From contig DUUV01000081.1 of NCBI GenBank assembly GCA_012841375.1, forward strand, positions 1 through 64,000: a stretch of DNA of 64,000 nucleotides. Direction: 5' to 3'. Of the stretch, positions 53,498-62,230 are shown one piece after another. The stretch comes from Candidatus Fermentithermobacillaceae bacterium (GTDB lineage Bacteria > Bacillota > Sulfobacillia > Fermentithermobacillales > Fermentithermobacillaceae). Both the position numbers and the translations under genes were made by a program. The notes under the pieces are model-generated. The model had not been told where the DNA came from and ran no database searches. It saw only the letters and a list, made by a program, of their open reading frames with translations. Within the stretch, counting starts at the first letter, position 1; each line of letters starts with the position of its first letter.

Positions 53498-54841
53498 GTG
53501 GTCAAGGCCAGACATGGTTCGGGCGGCATACAAGTGCCGGACAGAAAAGAGATTTCCGGGCATGTCCCTATTGAAGAAGCAGGAATCCCAAGTGAGCTGA
53601 CGCTTTACCTGTCTCAGCACATCGGGGCGCCGTCAAAGTCTTTGGTCAATGTGGGCGACCAGGTAAAGCGCGGGCAGAAGATCGCCGAAGCTCAAGGAGT
53701 GGTAAGCGCCGGGTTGCATGCGCCAACATCAGGTAAGGTGAAGGCCATTGAGGCCCGGTACCAGCCTGCACTTGGACGTATGGTAGAGGCCATAGTGATT
53801 GAGCCTGACGGCGAGCACGTCCTCTATGAGGATGTCGTGCCGGTTGGAAGCGACCTTGGCGGGATAAGTAAGGAGAAAATTCAAGAAGTAACAAGAGAAG
53901 CCGGGCTGGTCGGCCTGGGCGGGGCGGCATTTCCCACTGCTGTGAAGCTGGCGCCGCCTCCGGGCAAAACCATAGACACTTACCTACTTAACGGGGTCGA
54001 GTGTGAGCCTTACCTGACGGCAGACCAGAGGCTCATGGAGGAGTTCGCCGGCGATGTGGTGTTCGGCTTCAGGGCCCTCATGAAGGCGGCAGGCGTCGAC
54101 AAAGGCATTATCTGCATAGAGGACAACAAGCCGGAAGCCATTAGAGCCATGGAACAAGCCGCAGCGCCATATTCTGAGCTTGATGTCGCGGTGCTATCTC
54201 ACCGCTATCCAAGGGGCGGCGAGAAACAGCTCATCGAGACGGTTTTGGGTCGAGAAGTGCCTCCCCCTCCCGGTCTTCCGCTGGATGTGGGGGTTATCGT
54301 GTCCAACGTGGGCACGGCTCACGCGCTGGCGACCGCGCTCAAGACAGGGCTTCCTTTGGTTGAACGAGTTGTCTCTGTGACCGGAGAGGGCGTTGCCAAG
54401 CCCGCGAATCTGAAGGCGCTTATCGGTACTCCAGTATCGTACCTTATTGAGATAGCCGGCGGATTTGTGTCCCGGCCCGGAAAAGTCATCCTGGGCGGGC
54501 CTATGATGGGTGTTTCCGTTCCAAATACTGATGTCTCGATTGTCAAGGGGACTTCGGGAGTCTTGGTCTTCCCCGCGGAAGACGTGAGGACCGAACCGGT
54601 TCAGCCTTGCATTAGGTGTGGGATGTGCGTGGAGGCCTGCCCCATGAGGCTCTTGCCGGTATGGATGGCGGCTTACGCCGAGAACGGGTTCATGGAAGAC
54701 GCTGAGAAGATGCGGGTCATGGACTGCTGCGAGTGCGGTGCCTGTTCTTACGTATGTCCGGCAAAAAGACCCCTCACGCAGTCAATTAGGTTGGCCAAGG
54801 CCCACATAGCGGCCAAGCGACGCGCCGCTAGGACAAACTAA
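53498..54841 (+). CDS. rnfC: Rnf complex subunit RnfC
   Basis: About 447 aa from GTG 53498 (GAGGTGG upstream); GTG 53489 is an alternative. N-terminal barrel-sandwich domain (VGDQVKRGQKIAEAQG), NADH/FMN-binding region (GLGGAAFPTAVKL, NGVECEPYLTADQR), and two 4Fe-4S motifs (CIRCGMCVEACP, CCECGACSYVCP). Peripheral subunit that passes electrons to NAD+. First gene of the operon. Confidence 0.96.
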   Translation: MVKARHGSGGIQVPDRKEISGHVPIEEAGIPSELTLYLSQHIGAPSKSLVNVGDQVKRGQKIAEAQGVVSAGLHAPTSGKVKAIEARYQPALGRMVEAIVIEPDGEHVLYEDVVPVGSDLGGISKEKIQEVTREAGLVGLGGAAFPTAVKLAPPPGKTIDTYLLNGVECEPYLTADQRLMEEFAGDVVFGFRALMKAAGVDKGIICIEDNKPEAIRAMEQAAAPYSELDVAVLSHRYPRGGEKQLIETVLGREVPPPPGLPLDVGVIVSNVGTAHALATALKTGLPLVERVVSVTGEGVAKPANLKALIGTPVSYLIEIAGGFVSRPGKVILGGPMMGVSVPNTDVSIVKGTSGVLVFPAEDVRTEPVQPCIRCGMCVEACPMRLLPVWMAAYAENGFMEDAEKMRVMDCCECGACSYVCPAKRPLTQSIRLAKAHIAAKRRAARTN

Positions 54842-54872
54842 CGGGACTTCAGAGGGAGACGGAGGGTAAGGC

Positions 54873-55874
54873 ATGGCAGACAGACTTTTGATTACATCAT
54901 CGCCGCACGTGAAGGCGCCGCGGACCGTCAGAGGCATCATGCTGGATGTCGTCATCGCTCTGGTCCCGGCCTCGGTGGCGGCTGTGGTTTTTTTCGGCAT
55001 GAAGGCGCTTACGGTGCTCCTGGCGTCGGCCGTATCGGCGGTACTGGCAGAGTACTTGTATGAGAAGGCAACCAAGCGGCCGGTGACCGTCGGTCCCAAG
55101 GGCGATGGCTCGGCTCTTGTGACAGGGCTTCTCCTGGGCTTGTCGCTGCCTCCGGCGGTGCCGTTGTATGTCCCCATAGTGGGGTCGGCTTTCGCCATAG
55201 TTATAGCCAAGCAGATATTCGGCGGTCTGGGGACGAACTTCGTGAACCCTGCTTTGGCCGGGAGGGCTTTCGTCATGGCGGCATGGCCGCTTCACATGAC
55301 GAGCGATTGGCTGAACCCGCGTACTTTCGACGCGGTGACGGGGGCCACTCCTCTCTACGCGTTCAGAGGTGGGCAGTCAGTGGGTTCGTTGACCGACCTT
55401 CTCATAGGAAACCGGTTGGGATCCCTAGGAGAGACAAGCGCCATTGCTATCCTCCTGGGCGGGGCGTATCTGATCGCCCGCGGAGTAATAGACTATCGGA
55501 TCCCCGTCGGGTTTCTCGGCACTCTCGGACTTGGCATCTTCATTTTCGGAAAGCCCGGCGCTCTGTTCCAAGGTGATCCGGTTACGGGCATCTTGTTGGG
55601 AGGTGCGCTCTTAGGCGCGTTCTTTATGGCTACCGATTACGTGACGTCGCCGGTGACGCCCAAGGGGCGCTTGTACATGGGCATAGGCGTAGGGCTCATC
55701 ACTTTGCTCATAAGGTACTGGGGTGACTATCCGGAAGGCGTGACTTACGCCATCCTACTCATGAATTTGGCGACGCCACTGATAGACCGGTTTGTGGTTC
55801 CAAGGTACTACGGGTATGCGCACGACGTCGAGGCGAGACGTAGGGCAAATAGGGCGGGAGGTGAGCTTTCTTGA
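54873..55874 (+). CDS. rnfD: Rnf complex subunit RnfD
   Basis: 333 aa, about ten membrane helices. Contains DAVTGATPLYAF, whose Thr is the covalent FMN attachment site known in RnfD/NqrB. Its stop overlaps the rnfE start by four bases, leaving no room for rnfG, which usually sits here. Confidence 0.95.
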   Translation: MADRLLITSSPHVKAPRTVRGIMLDVVIALVPASVAAVVFFGMKALTVLLASAVSAVLAEYLYEKATKRPVTVGPKGDGSALVTGLLLGLSLPPAVPLYVPIVGSAFAIVIAKQIFGGLGTNFVNPALAGRAFVMAAWPLHMTSDWLNPRTFDAVTGATPLYAFRGGQSVGSLTDLLIGNRLGSLGETSAIAILLGGAYLIARGVIDYRIPVGFLGTLGLGIFIFGKPGALFQGDPVTGILLGGALLGAFFMATDYVTSPVTPKGRLYMGIGVGLITLLIRYWGDYPEGVTYAILLMNLATPLIDRFVVPRYYGYAHDVEARRRANRAGGELS

Positions 55875-56506
55875 GCAACAGATCTCTCATTGGTGAATTC
55901 ACCAAGGGTTTGATAGAGGAGAATGCTACGTTTAGGATGGTCATCGGGATGTGTCCGACCCTGGCCGTTACCACTTCGATGGTGAACGGCTTCTGGATGG
56001 GGCTGGCAGTCATATTCGTCCTGACCTTCTCAAACGTTTTTGTGTCGGTTTTGAGGAAAGTCACACCCGATGAGATACGGATACCCGTCTTTGTCATCCT
56101 GATTGCCGCCCCGGTGGTAATCGTCGAACTGGTGATGAACGCTTACCTCCCGGACATGTATAGGGTACTGGGTATCTTCGTTCCGCTCATAGTAGTGAAC
56201 TGTATCATCATCGCGAGGGCCGAAGCTTTCGCTTACAGGAACTCGGTTATCCGCTCGGCCTTCGACGGCCTAGGCATAGGTACCGGCTTCATGCTCGATC
56301 TGATGCTTATTGGAGCCATCAGGGAGTTTCTGGGCACCGGGACCGTGACTGTAGGTTCGATGGTGTTTCCGCCCAAGCCCCTATTTGAGCCCATGGCGGT
56401 AATGCTTACGCCGCCTGGAGGATTCGTTACTCTAGGCATTCTGATGGCGGTCTTGAATATCCTGGTCCAGCGTTCCGCATCCAAGAAAGCGAAGGTTGAG
56501 GCTTGA
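55871..56506 (+). CDS. rnfE: Rnf complex subunit RnfE
   Basis: 211 aa, TTG start behind GGGAGGTGAG. About six membrane helices. Cys in IGMCPTLAV and in NCIIIARAEAFA are the positions that hold the membrane Fe-S cluster shared with RnfA. Confidence 0.95.
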   Translation: MSNRSLIGEFTKGLIEENATFRMVIGMCPTLAVTTSMVNGFWMGLAVIFVLTFSNVFVSVLRKVTPDEIRIPVFVILIAAPVVIVELVMNAYLPDMYRVLGIFVPLIVVNCIIIARAEAFAYRNSVIRSAFDGLGIGTGFMLDLMLIGAIREFLGTGTVTVGSMVFPPKPLFEPMAVMLTPPGGFVTLGILMAVLNILVQRSASKKAKVEA

Positions 56507-56540
56507 TGCAGGCGTTTCGGGACTTCACGGAGGGATATAG

Positions 56541-57128
56541 ATGAAGTTCATTTCGATAATGTTGGCCGGAGTGCTAACCTCCAACTTCATATTCATGCAG
56601 TACCTCGGCCTGTGCGCCTTTGTCGGGCTCTCAGAGCAGTTTGAGACCGCCATCGGCATGTCGGGAGCCGTCATATTCGTGATGACGTTCGCTTCCACTG
56701 TGGCCGCCCTGTTTGAGCAGTTCATCTTGGTACCTTTCGGTCTCGAGTACCTCCGGACCATCGCTTATATATTGGTCATCGCGGCGTTTGTGCAGTTGGT
56801 CGAGATCTTCCTGAAGAAGACCGCGCCTTCATTGTACAAGGCACTGGGAATCTACTTGCCTCTCATAACGACCAACTGTGCTGTGTTGGGAGTCGCCATG
56901 CTCAACGTAAAGAACGACTACGGTGTTCTATGGGGTACGGTGAATGGTCTCGCAGGGGCCTTGGGCTGGAGTCTGGCTATCGTGATTTTTGCCGGGATCC
57001 GCGAGCGGTGGAAGTTCATGAACATCCCCGCAGCGCTTAAGGGTTTCCCGCTGGCTCTCATTTCGACGGGCCTCATGTCCCTGGCGTTCCTGGGCTTTTC
57101 GGGACTCTTCAAGACGGTGCTCAATTAG
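56541..57128 (+). CDS. rnfA: Rnf complex subunit RnfA
   Basis: 195 aa, ATG behind CGGAGGGA. Six membrane helices. Cys in YLGLCAFVG and TTNCAVLGVA match the conserved cluster ligands. Inverted-topology partner of RnfE. Confidence 0.96.
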   Translation: MKFISIMLAGVLTSNFIFMQYLGLCAFVGLSEQFETAIGMSGAVIFVMTFASTVAALFEQFILVPFGLEYLRTIAYILVIAAFVQLVEIFLKKTAPSLYKALGIYLPLITTNCAVLGVAMLNVKNDYGVLWGTVNGLAGALGWSLAIVIFAGIRERWKFMNIPAALKGFPLALISTGLMSLAFLGFSGLFKTVLN

Positions 57129-57140
57129 GGGGGAGACGGG

Positions 57141-57950
57141 ATGGTAAGCGCGATCGTATCGTTGGGGCTGTCCGGTTTGGCCATCGGAGTGCTTTTGGCT
57201 GTGGCTGCCCAGAAGTTCAAGGTGGAGACAGATCCACGAGTGGACGAGATCATCTCGGTCCTCCCGGGGGCAAATTGTGGGGGTTGCGGGTTTCCGGGCT
57301 GTGCCGCCCTGGCTGAAGCCATCCTTGAGGGCAAGGCCCCGGTGCATGCGTGTGTCGTCGGCGGGAACGGTGTGGCCGAGAAGATCGCCGGCATCATGGG
57401 GGTGGCGGCTGACGCCGTCGAGCCGTCGGTGGCCGTCGTCTACTGCCAGGGTAATTGCCACAATGCCGTGGCAACCGCGGAGTATGACGGCGTAACCGAA
57501 TGCAGTGCCCTAAACGCTTTGGGCGGGACCAAGAAGTGTTCGTACAGCTGTCTGGGACTTGGCTCTTGCGTTAAGGCATGTGTTTTCGACGCCATCGTCA
57601 TGGGCGAAGACGGGATCCCCGTCGTCGATAGAGACAAGTGCACCGGATGCGGGGCTTGCGCCAGAGCTTGCCCCAGAGGGATCATTGACATGGTCCCGGT
57701 CTCGAAGAAGGTACACATTTTGTGCAGGTCGTATGACAAGGGGCCGGTCACGCGCAAGAACTGCAAGACAGGCTGCATCGCGTGCCAGGCGTGTGTGAGA
57801 GCCTGTCCTCAGAAGACGATTTCCATGGACCGCGGGACCCTTGCCAAGATCGATTACGAGAACTGTGACAACTGCGGTATATGCGTCACCAAGTGTCCGG
57901 TGAAGACGATAAGGTCGTACGACAAGAAAGATGAAGTAGCGGCTTCCTAA
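57141..57950 (+). CDS. rnfB: Rnf complex ferredoxin-like subunit RnfB
   Basis: 269 aa, ATG behind GGGGGGAG. One N-terminal helix, the Fe-S domain with CGGCGFPGC, a further CQGNCHNA region, then ferredoxin-type motifs (CTGCGACARACP, CIACQACVRACP, CDNCGICVTKCP). Takes electrons from ferredoxin. Last gene of the operon. Confidence 0.96.
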   Translation: MVSAIVSLGLSGLAIGVLLAVAAQKFKVETDPRVDEIISVLPGANCGGCGFPGCAALAEAILEGKAPVHACVVGGNGVAEKIAGIMGVAADAVEPSVAVVYCQGNCHNAVATAEYDGVTECSALNALGGTKKCSYSCLGLGSCVKACVFDAIVMGEDGIPVVDRDKCTGCGACARACPRGIIDMVPVSKKVHILCRSYDKGPVTRKNCKTGCIACQACVRACPQKTISMDRGTLAKIDYENCDNCGICVTKCPVKTIRSYDKKDEVAAS

Positions 57951-57972
57951 AACTAGACGGCTTCGTGCGTCA

Positions 57973-58014
57973 CGCCGCCCGGCCAGGAGAATGGCTTGGG
58001 CGGCGGTTCTTTTG
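57973..58014 (+). terminator. Intrinsic terminator of the rnf operon
   Basis: CGCCGCCC (57973-57980) pairs with GGGCGGCG (57998-58005), with an inner GCCA/TGGC stem, then GTTCTTTT. A smaller CGGCG/CGCCG hairpin follows at 58023-58038. The rest of the gap to 58194 holds only the promoter listed next. Confidence 0.85.
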
Positions 58015-58168
58015 GGAACATTCGGCGGTTTTTCGCCGTCTACCTCAATGATGTTTTTTCGACAATCACCGCCATTGGGTCTTGTGGGTGCATTGCGCAT
58101 CACATAGAATTGCTGGTAGGGCCTACAGTTCACGGATGAATCAGGAAGTGGCGACCGGGCAACCATAT

Positions 58169-58177
58169 TGGTATAAT
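58169..58177 (+). promoter_or_regulatory. Extended -10 promoter candidate before the DUF4321 gene
   Basis: TGGTATAAT is a perfect extended -10. The -35 region (TGGCGA) is weak. The expected transcript start falls near 58184, at the edge of the GGAGG (58181-58185), so either the leader is extremely short or the match is chance. Confidence 0.45.
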
Positions 58178-58194
58178 CTGGGAGGACGCTGGGT

Positions 58195-58440
58195 ATGAAG
58201 AGAGGGGCACGCCTGTGGATCGTTTTCTTCGCGCTGGCCACCGGCGCAATTGTAGGGAGCATACTTGGGGAAGTCCTGTCCGGGGTAGCTCCGGTCCTTG
58301 GGAAAGGGTTTGAGGTAGGGGTGAAACCTCCTTTCACGGTCGATCTGAACGTTATCACCTTCACCGCAGGGTTGACTCTCCGCCTTAATCTGGCCGGCGC
58401 CCTTCTGGCGCTTCTCCTCGTCCTCCTCTTCGGGCGGTGA
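58195..58440 (+). CDS. DUF4321 small membrane protein
   Basis: 81 aa, ATG behind GGGAGGACG. Two membrane helices flanking a short loop with FTVDLNVITFTAGLTLRLN, typical of DUF4321 proteins that precede maf in Bacillota. Function unknown. Confidence 0.85.
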   Translation: MKRGARLWIVFFALATGAIVGSILGEVLSGVAPVLGKGFEVGVKPPFTVDLNVITFTAGLTLRLNLAGALLALLLVLLFGR

Positions 58441-58443
58441 TTA

Positions 58444-59037
58444 TTGTTGCGGCTTATACTGGCTTCCGAGTCGCCCAGAAGAAAAGCGCTCTTAGAGGGA
58501 GCAGGTATTGCTCCGGTGGTAGTGCCGTCCCATGCCAGTGAGGCGGTGAAAGGCGACGACATGGGGCCCGAAGAACAGGTGAGACTCTTGGCCCGCAGGA
58601 AGATCGAGACGGTCTCCCGGATGTGGCCCGGTGACTTCGTTCTGGGCGCCGACACCATAGTGTACATAGACGGCGTCGTCTTGGGTAAGCCCGAGAATCC
58701 AGAAGACGCTCGGAGCATGCTGCGGACGATCGCAGGAAGGACCCATGTCGTGTACACCGGGGTGGCTCTGTATGAACCGGGAGGACAGCGGGTATTGGAC
58801 GATTTCGACAAGACGGAAGTAACCATGAGCCCGCTCACCCAGGAAGAGATCGACTGGTACGTGGGCACCGGTGAACCTATGGACAAGGCCGGGAGCTATG
58901 CTCTGCAGGGCATAGGCGGCATGTTCGTACAGAATGTGAACGGCGATTTCTCCAGTGTCATAGGACTGCCGCTGCCCAAGGTTTACAGGCTCCTCAGGCT
59001 TGCAGGAGTCAAGTTGGAGGAACTCTTGACTGTGTAG
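58444..59037 (+). CDS. maf: Maf-family nucleoside triphosphate pyrophosphatase
   Basis: 197 aa, TTG start. LASESPRRKALLE, GADTIVYIDG and LGKPENPEDA motifs. Hydrolyses non-canonical or dTTP/UTP-type nucleotides to monophosphates. Confidence 0.95.
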   Translation: MLRLILASESPRRKALLEGAGIAPVVVPSHASEAVKGDDMGPEEQVRLLARRKIETVSRMWPGDFVLGADTIVYIDGVVLGKPENPEDARSMLRTIAGRTHVVYTGVALYEPGGQRVLDDFDKTEVTMSPLTQEEIDWYVGTGEPMDKAGSYALQGIGGMFVQNVNGDFSSVIGLPLPKVYRLLRLAGVKLEELLTV

Positions 59038-59060
59038 ACGTGAGACCGGGGTAAGGGGGC

Positions 59061-59810
59061 TTGCGAAGGGCCGGTAAGGAGGAGTCCCACATATCCCGAG
59101 AACGTTTGACAATTAAAGATTGGCCCTCAGAGGACAAGCCAAGGGAACGCTTGTTCCGCATAGGGGCCGAGGCCCTCTCGGATGCCGAACTCCTGGCCAT
59201 ACTCTTGGGTACCGGCAATTCCCGTGAGACGGCCATGGATATTGCCCGAAGGATGTTGTCGCTATCTGAAGAAAGATATGGTACAAGTCTCGGATTCTTG
59301 AGCGGGTTGTCCCTTGACGAGCTCAAAGGCATGACCGGGATCGGGCCTGCCAAGGTCGCCAGGATCAAGGCGGGAGTAGAGCTCGGAAGAAGGGTCTACG
59401 GGACGGTTCAGCCTGGAGAAAGGGCTTTCGTCGTGAGGTGCGGCAGGGATGTATATGAGTATGTGAAGGCCGACATCACGGGGCTTGATCGTGAATGCTT
59501 CACTGTCATACTCCTGAACGCAAGGAATCGGGTAGTCAGTAAGGAAGTGGAGTCAATAGGCAGTCTCGACGCGTCACTCGTTCATCCGAGGGAGGTCTTC
59601 AAGAACGCGATACGCAGGAACGCAGCGTCTATGGTCTTGGTGCATAACCATCCAAGTGGAGATCCCTCGCCGAGCGACGAGGATATCGAGGTCACCAGGA
59701 GGCTGGTCGAGGCCGGGAAGGTCCTTGGCATAGCGGTTTTCGACCACGTCATAGTGTCGAGATCGTCGTTCATCAGTTTGAGAGAAACCTGCCCCGGTTG
59801 GTTCCTATAG
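59061..59810 (+). CDS. radC: RadC-family protein (JAMM/MPN+ domain)
   Basis: 249 aa, TTG start. N-terminal helix-hairpin-helix (GMTGIGPAKVARI) and C-terminal JAMM motif HNHPSGDPSPSDED. Named for DNA repair but function not settled. Sits at its usual place before mreB. Confidence 0.93.
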   Translation: MRRAGKEESHISRERLTIKDWPSEDKPRERLFRIGAEALSDAELLAILLGTGNSRETAMDIARRMLSLSEERYGTSLGFLSGLSLDELKGMTGIGPAKVARIKAGVELGRRVYGTVQPGERAFVVRCGRDVYEYVKADITGLDRECFTVILLNARNRVVSKEVESIGSLDASLVHPREVFKNAIRRNAASMVLVHNHPSGDPSPSDEDIEVTRRLVEAGKVLGIAVFDHVIVSRSSFISLRETCPGWFL

Positions 59811-59840
59811 GATCTGAGACGGAAAGGGAGAGTGGGTACG

Positions 59841-60875
59841 GTGCAGTGGCTGTTTAACTACCTTAGCAAGGACATCGGCATCGATCTGGGTACGGCGAAT
59901 ACTCTGGTCCATGTACGGGGCAAGGGGATAGTCCTCATGGAACCGTCGGTTGTCGCCATCAATGCCGACAGCAAAGAGGTTCTGGCCGTCGGTACAGAGG
60001 CAAAGCAGATGATCGGTCGCACCCCGGGCAACATCATCGCCGTCAGGCCGATGAAGGACGGGGTTATCGCCGATTTCGACATTACCCAGGCTATGATGCG
60101 GTACTTCATCCGCAAGGCTTACCGGCGCCGCATCCTCAAACCGTTTGTCCTTGTCGCCGTGCCGTCGGGGTGCACCGAGGTAGAGCGAAGAGCAGTCATC
60201 GACGCTGCCGAGTCTGCCGGAGCGAGAGACGCCGAGACCGTGTGGGAACCCATGGCTTCAGCCGTCGGCGCCGGGTTACCCGTGAATGAGCCTACCGGCA
60301 ACATGGTGGTGGATATAGGCGGCGGGACTTGCGAAGTGGCGGTCATATCCTTGGAAGGGATAGTCGCTTCCAGGTCAATTCGCGTTGCGGGAGACGAGAT
60401 GGACGAGGCCGTCGTGAGCTATGTCAAGCGCGCTTACAACTTGTTGATCGGTGAGCGCACGGCCGAAGAAGTGAAGATGACCATCGGCTCCGCGTACGAA
60501 CTTGACGAGGAGCAGACCATGGAAATCCGCGGCCGCGATCTTGTCACCGGGCTGCCCCGGACTATCACGGTGGACTCTCGCGAGATACGAAAAGCCCTTT
60601 CCGAGCCTGTGGGGAACATCATCGAGGCCATAAAAGAGACGCTGGAGCGTACACCTCCCGAACTGGCGGCAGATATCATGGACCGGGGAATCGTCATGAC
60701 CGGAGGCGGCTCTCTACTCAAGGGCCTGGACCGGCTCGTGAGCCAGGAGACCGGAATGCCGGTGCACATCATTGATGAACCCCTGTCAGCAGTCGCCAGG
60801 GGGACGGGGCTGATGCTTGAAGACCAAGAGAAGCTCAGGAAAGTGCTGGCGTCATCCAGAAGATCCAAGCAATAA
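59841..60875 (+). CDS. mreB: Rod-shape determining actin homologue MreB
   Basis: About 344 aa from GTG 59841 (GGGAG ten bases upstream); GTG 59832 is nearly on top of that site. Actin-fold motifs [25 protein letters not shown] and [11 protein letters not shown]. Organises lateral wall synthesis. Confidence 0.96.
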   Translation: MQWLFNYLSKDIGIDLGTANTLVHVRGKGIVLMEPSVVAINADSKEVLAVGTEAKQMIGRTPGNIIAVRPMKDGVIADFDITQAMMRYFIRKAYRRRILKPFVLVAVPSGCTEVERRAVIDAAESAGARDAETVWEPMASAVGAGLPVNEPTGNMVVDIGGGTCEVAVISLEGIVASRSIRVAGDEMDEAVVSYVKRAYNLLIGERTAEEVKMTIGSAYELDEEQTMEIRGRDLVTGLPRTITVDSREIRKALSEPVGNIIEAIKETLERTPPELAADIMDRGIVMTGGGSLLKGLDRLVSQETGMPVHIIDEPLSAVARGTGLMLEDQEKLRKVLASSRRSKQ

Positions 60876-60887
60876 GAGGGGAAAATC

Positions 60888-61700
60888 GTGAGGCGGCACT
60901 TCCCGTACAAGAAGATAATTGTCCTGTCTGTCCTGGTGGCTGCCTCAGTGACCTTGATGAACGTGTCGGGGAAGCCTCAGGACGGGCCTTCGTTCTGGGG
61001 CTCTCTGTTTCTTAGGGCGTCAAAGCCCGTTTCCGGTGTCTATACGGCGGTTAAGTCGCGGTTGGAAGTACTGGGCACGGCGTTTGCGGACAAAGAAGCC
61101 CTCAGTCGCCAAAACAAAGAGCTGGAGGCCCAACTTGGCAGGCTGCGAGATCTGGAGTCAAGGCTTTTTGAGGCGGAAGCGGAGAACGAACGCTTAAGGG
61201 ACTTGCTCGGCATCCAGGAGACGTCTCCGGGAGACTACCTGGTAGCCGAGGTATACGGCCGGGATCCCAGCAAGTGGTTTTCATCCCTCTCCATCGCCGC
61301 CGGCAGGGAGCAAGGCATTCAGCCGGACGCGGCGGTCGTCTGTCAGGCAGGCTTGGTGGGACGCATACTGGAACTGGGAGACAACGTGTCCACGGTTCTC
61401 CTGCTTACGGATCCCGAGAGCGGCGTCGGCGCGGTCGCGCAGAGATCCAGAGATCTTGGCGTCGTCTTGGGCGGGGGAGGGCCTCAAACACTCATCGCGC
61501 GGTTTTTCTCCAAGGATGCAGACGTACAGGTTGGGGACCGGATAGTTACTTCAGGCATGGGGAGCAAGTTTCCCGATGGGCTTCTCATCGGAGAAGTCGT
61601 ATCGGTCAGCGTCCCCCAGCCGGGCCTGGTTAAGGAAGCGGTTGTGAAGCCTTCGGCCGACTTCGAGCACCTTGAGGAAGTCATGGTGATTGGAAGATGA
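60888..61700 (+). CDS. mreC: Rod-shape determining protein MreC
   Basis: 270 aa, GTG start behind AGAGGGGA. N-terminal membrane anchor, coiled coil (~65-105), then the beta-domain with VGRILELGDNVSTVLLLTDP and SGMGSKFPDGLLIGEV. Links MreB to wall enzymes. Overlaps mreD by four bases. Confidence 0.94.
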   Translation: MRRHFPYKKIIVLSVLVAASVTLMNVSGKPQDGPSFWGSLFLRASKPVSGVYTAVKSRLEVLGTAFADKEALSRQNKELEAQLGRLRDLESRLFEAEAENERLRDLLGIQETSPGDYLVAEVYGRDPSKWFSSLSIAAGREQGIQPDAAVVCQAGLVGRILELGDNVSTVLLLTDPESGVGAVAQRSRDLGVVLGGGGPQTLIARFFSKDADVQVGDRIVTSGMGSKFPDGLLIGEVVSVSVPQPGLVKEAVVKPSADFEHLEEVMVIGR

Positions 61701-62230
61701 GCCGCCGCGAAGGTTCCATTATCGCCGTCGCCGTTCTTCTTGCCCCTCTTGCAAAGATGGTCGAGTTCGCCGCGATTCCCGCCATTGGGGGTCCGGACAT
61801 TCTGGTGTGCCTGGCCATCTGTGTAGGGTGGTCGTGTGACGTGTGGAATGCCCTCCCCGCAGGCTTTGCCCTCGGGCTCATTGAGGACATTGTGACGGGT
61901 AGAGCCCTCGGGTCGAGAGCGGTGTCCCTTGCCCTCGCCGCCGCCCTGGCTGCCGGCATGAAGCGCGTAGTGAACCCCGACAGCTTGTCCTCCAAGGCGC
62001 TTGCCGCCCTTTGCGGCACTACTCTGGCTGATTGCGTCACGTGGGGGATCTTGGCATCAATGGGGATCCACATCGCCACTACACACTTTCTGAGGGGCAT
62101 CCTGGTTCCCTCAGCCCTGTGGGCGGCTGCCCTGGTCGGCCCACTGGAGTTCACGGTGAAACGGCTGGCGTCAGCCGTTCAGAGTGTCTGGCCGGCCCCG
62201 GGAAGAACGGGTAGGGAGACCGCCCTATGA
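61697..62230 (+). CDS. mreD: Rod-shape determining protein MreD
   Basis: 177 aa, about five membrane helices, GLIEDIVTGRALGSRA loop typical of the family. Overlaps the PBP2 gene by ATGA. Confidence 0.85.
   Translation: MSRREGSIIAVAVLLAPLAKMVEFAAIPAIGGPDILVCLAICVGWSCDVWNALPAGFALGLIEDIVTGRALGSRAVSLALAAALAAGMKRVVNPDSLSSKALAALCGTTLADCVTWGILASMGIHIATTHFLRGILVPSALWAAALVGPLEFTVKRLASAVQSVWPAPGRTGRETAL

Noticed and set aside
53436..53596. Small ORF starting ATG 53436 upstream of rnfC
   Set aside because: It covers the -24/-12 element and overlaps rnfC out of frame, with no ribosome binding site or recognisable content.
55860..55880. rnfG lost through a frameshift or hidden short gene
   Set aside because: rnfD and rnfE overlap by four bases, so there is no remnant sequence.
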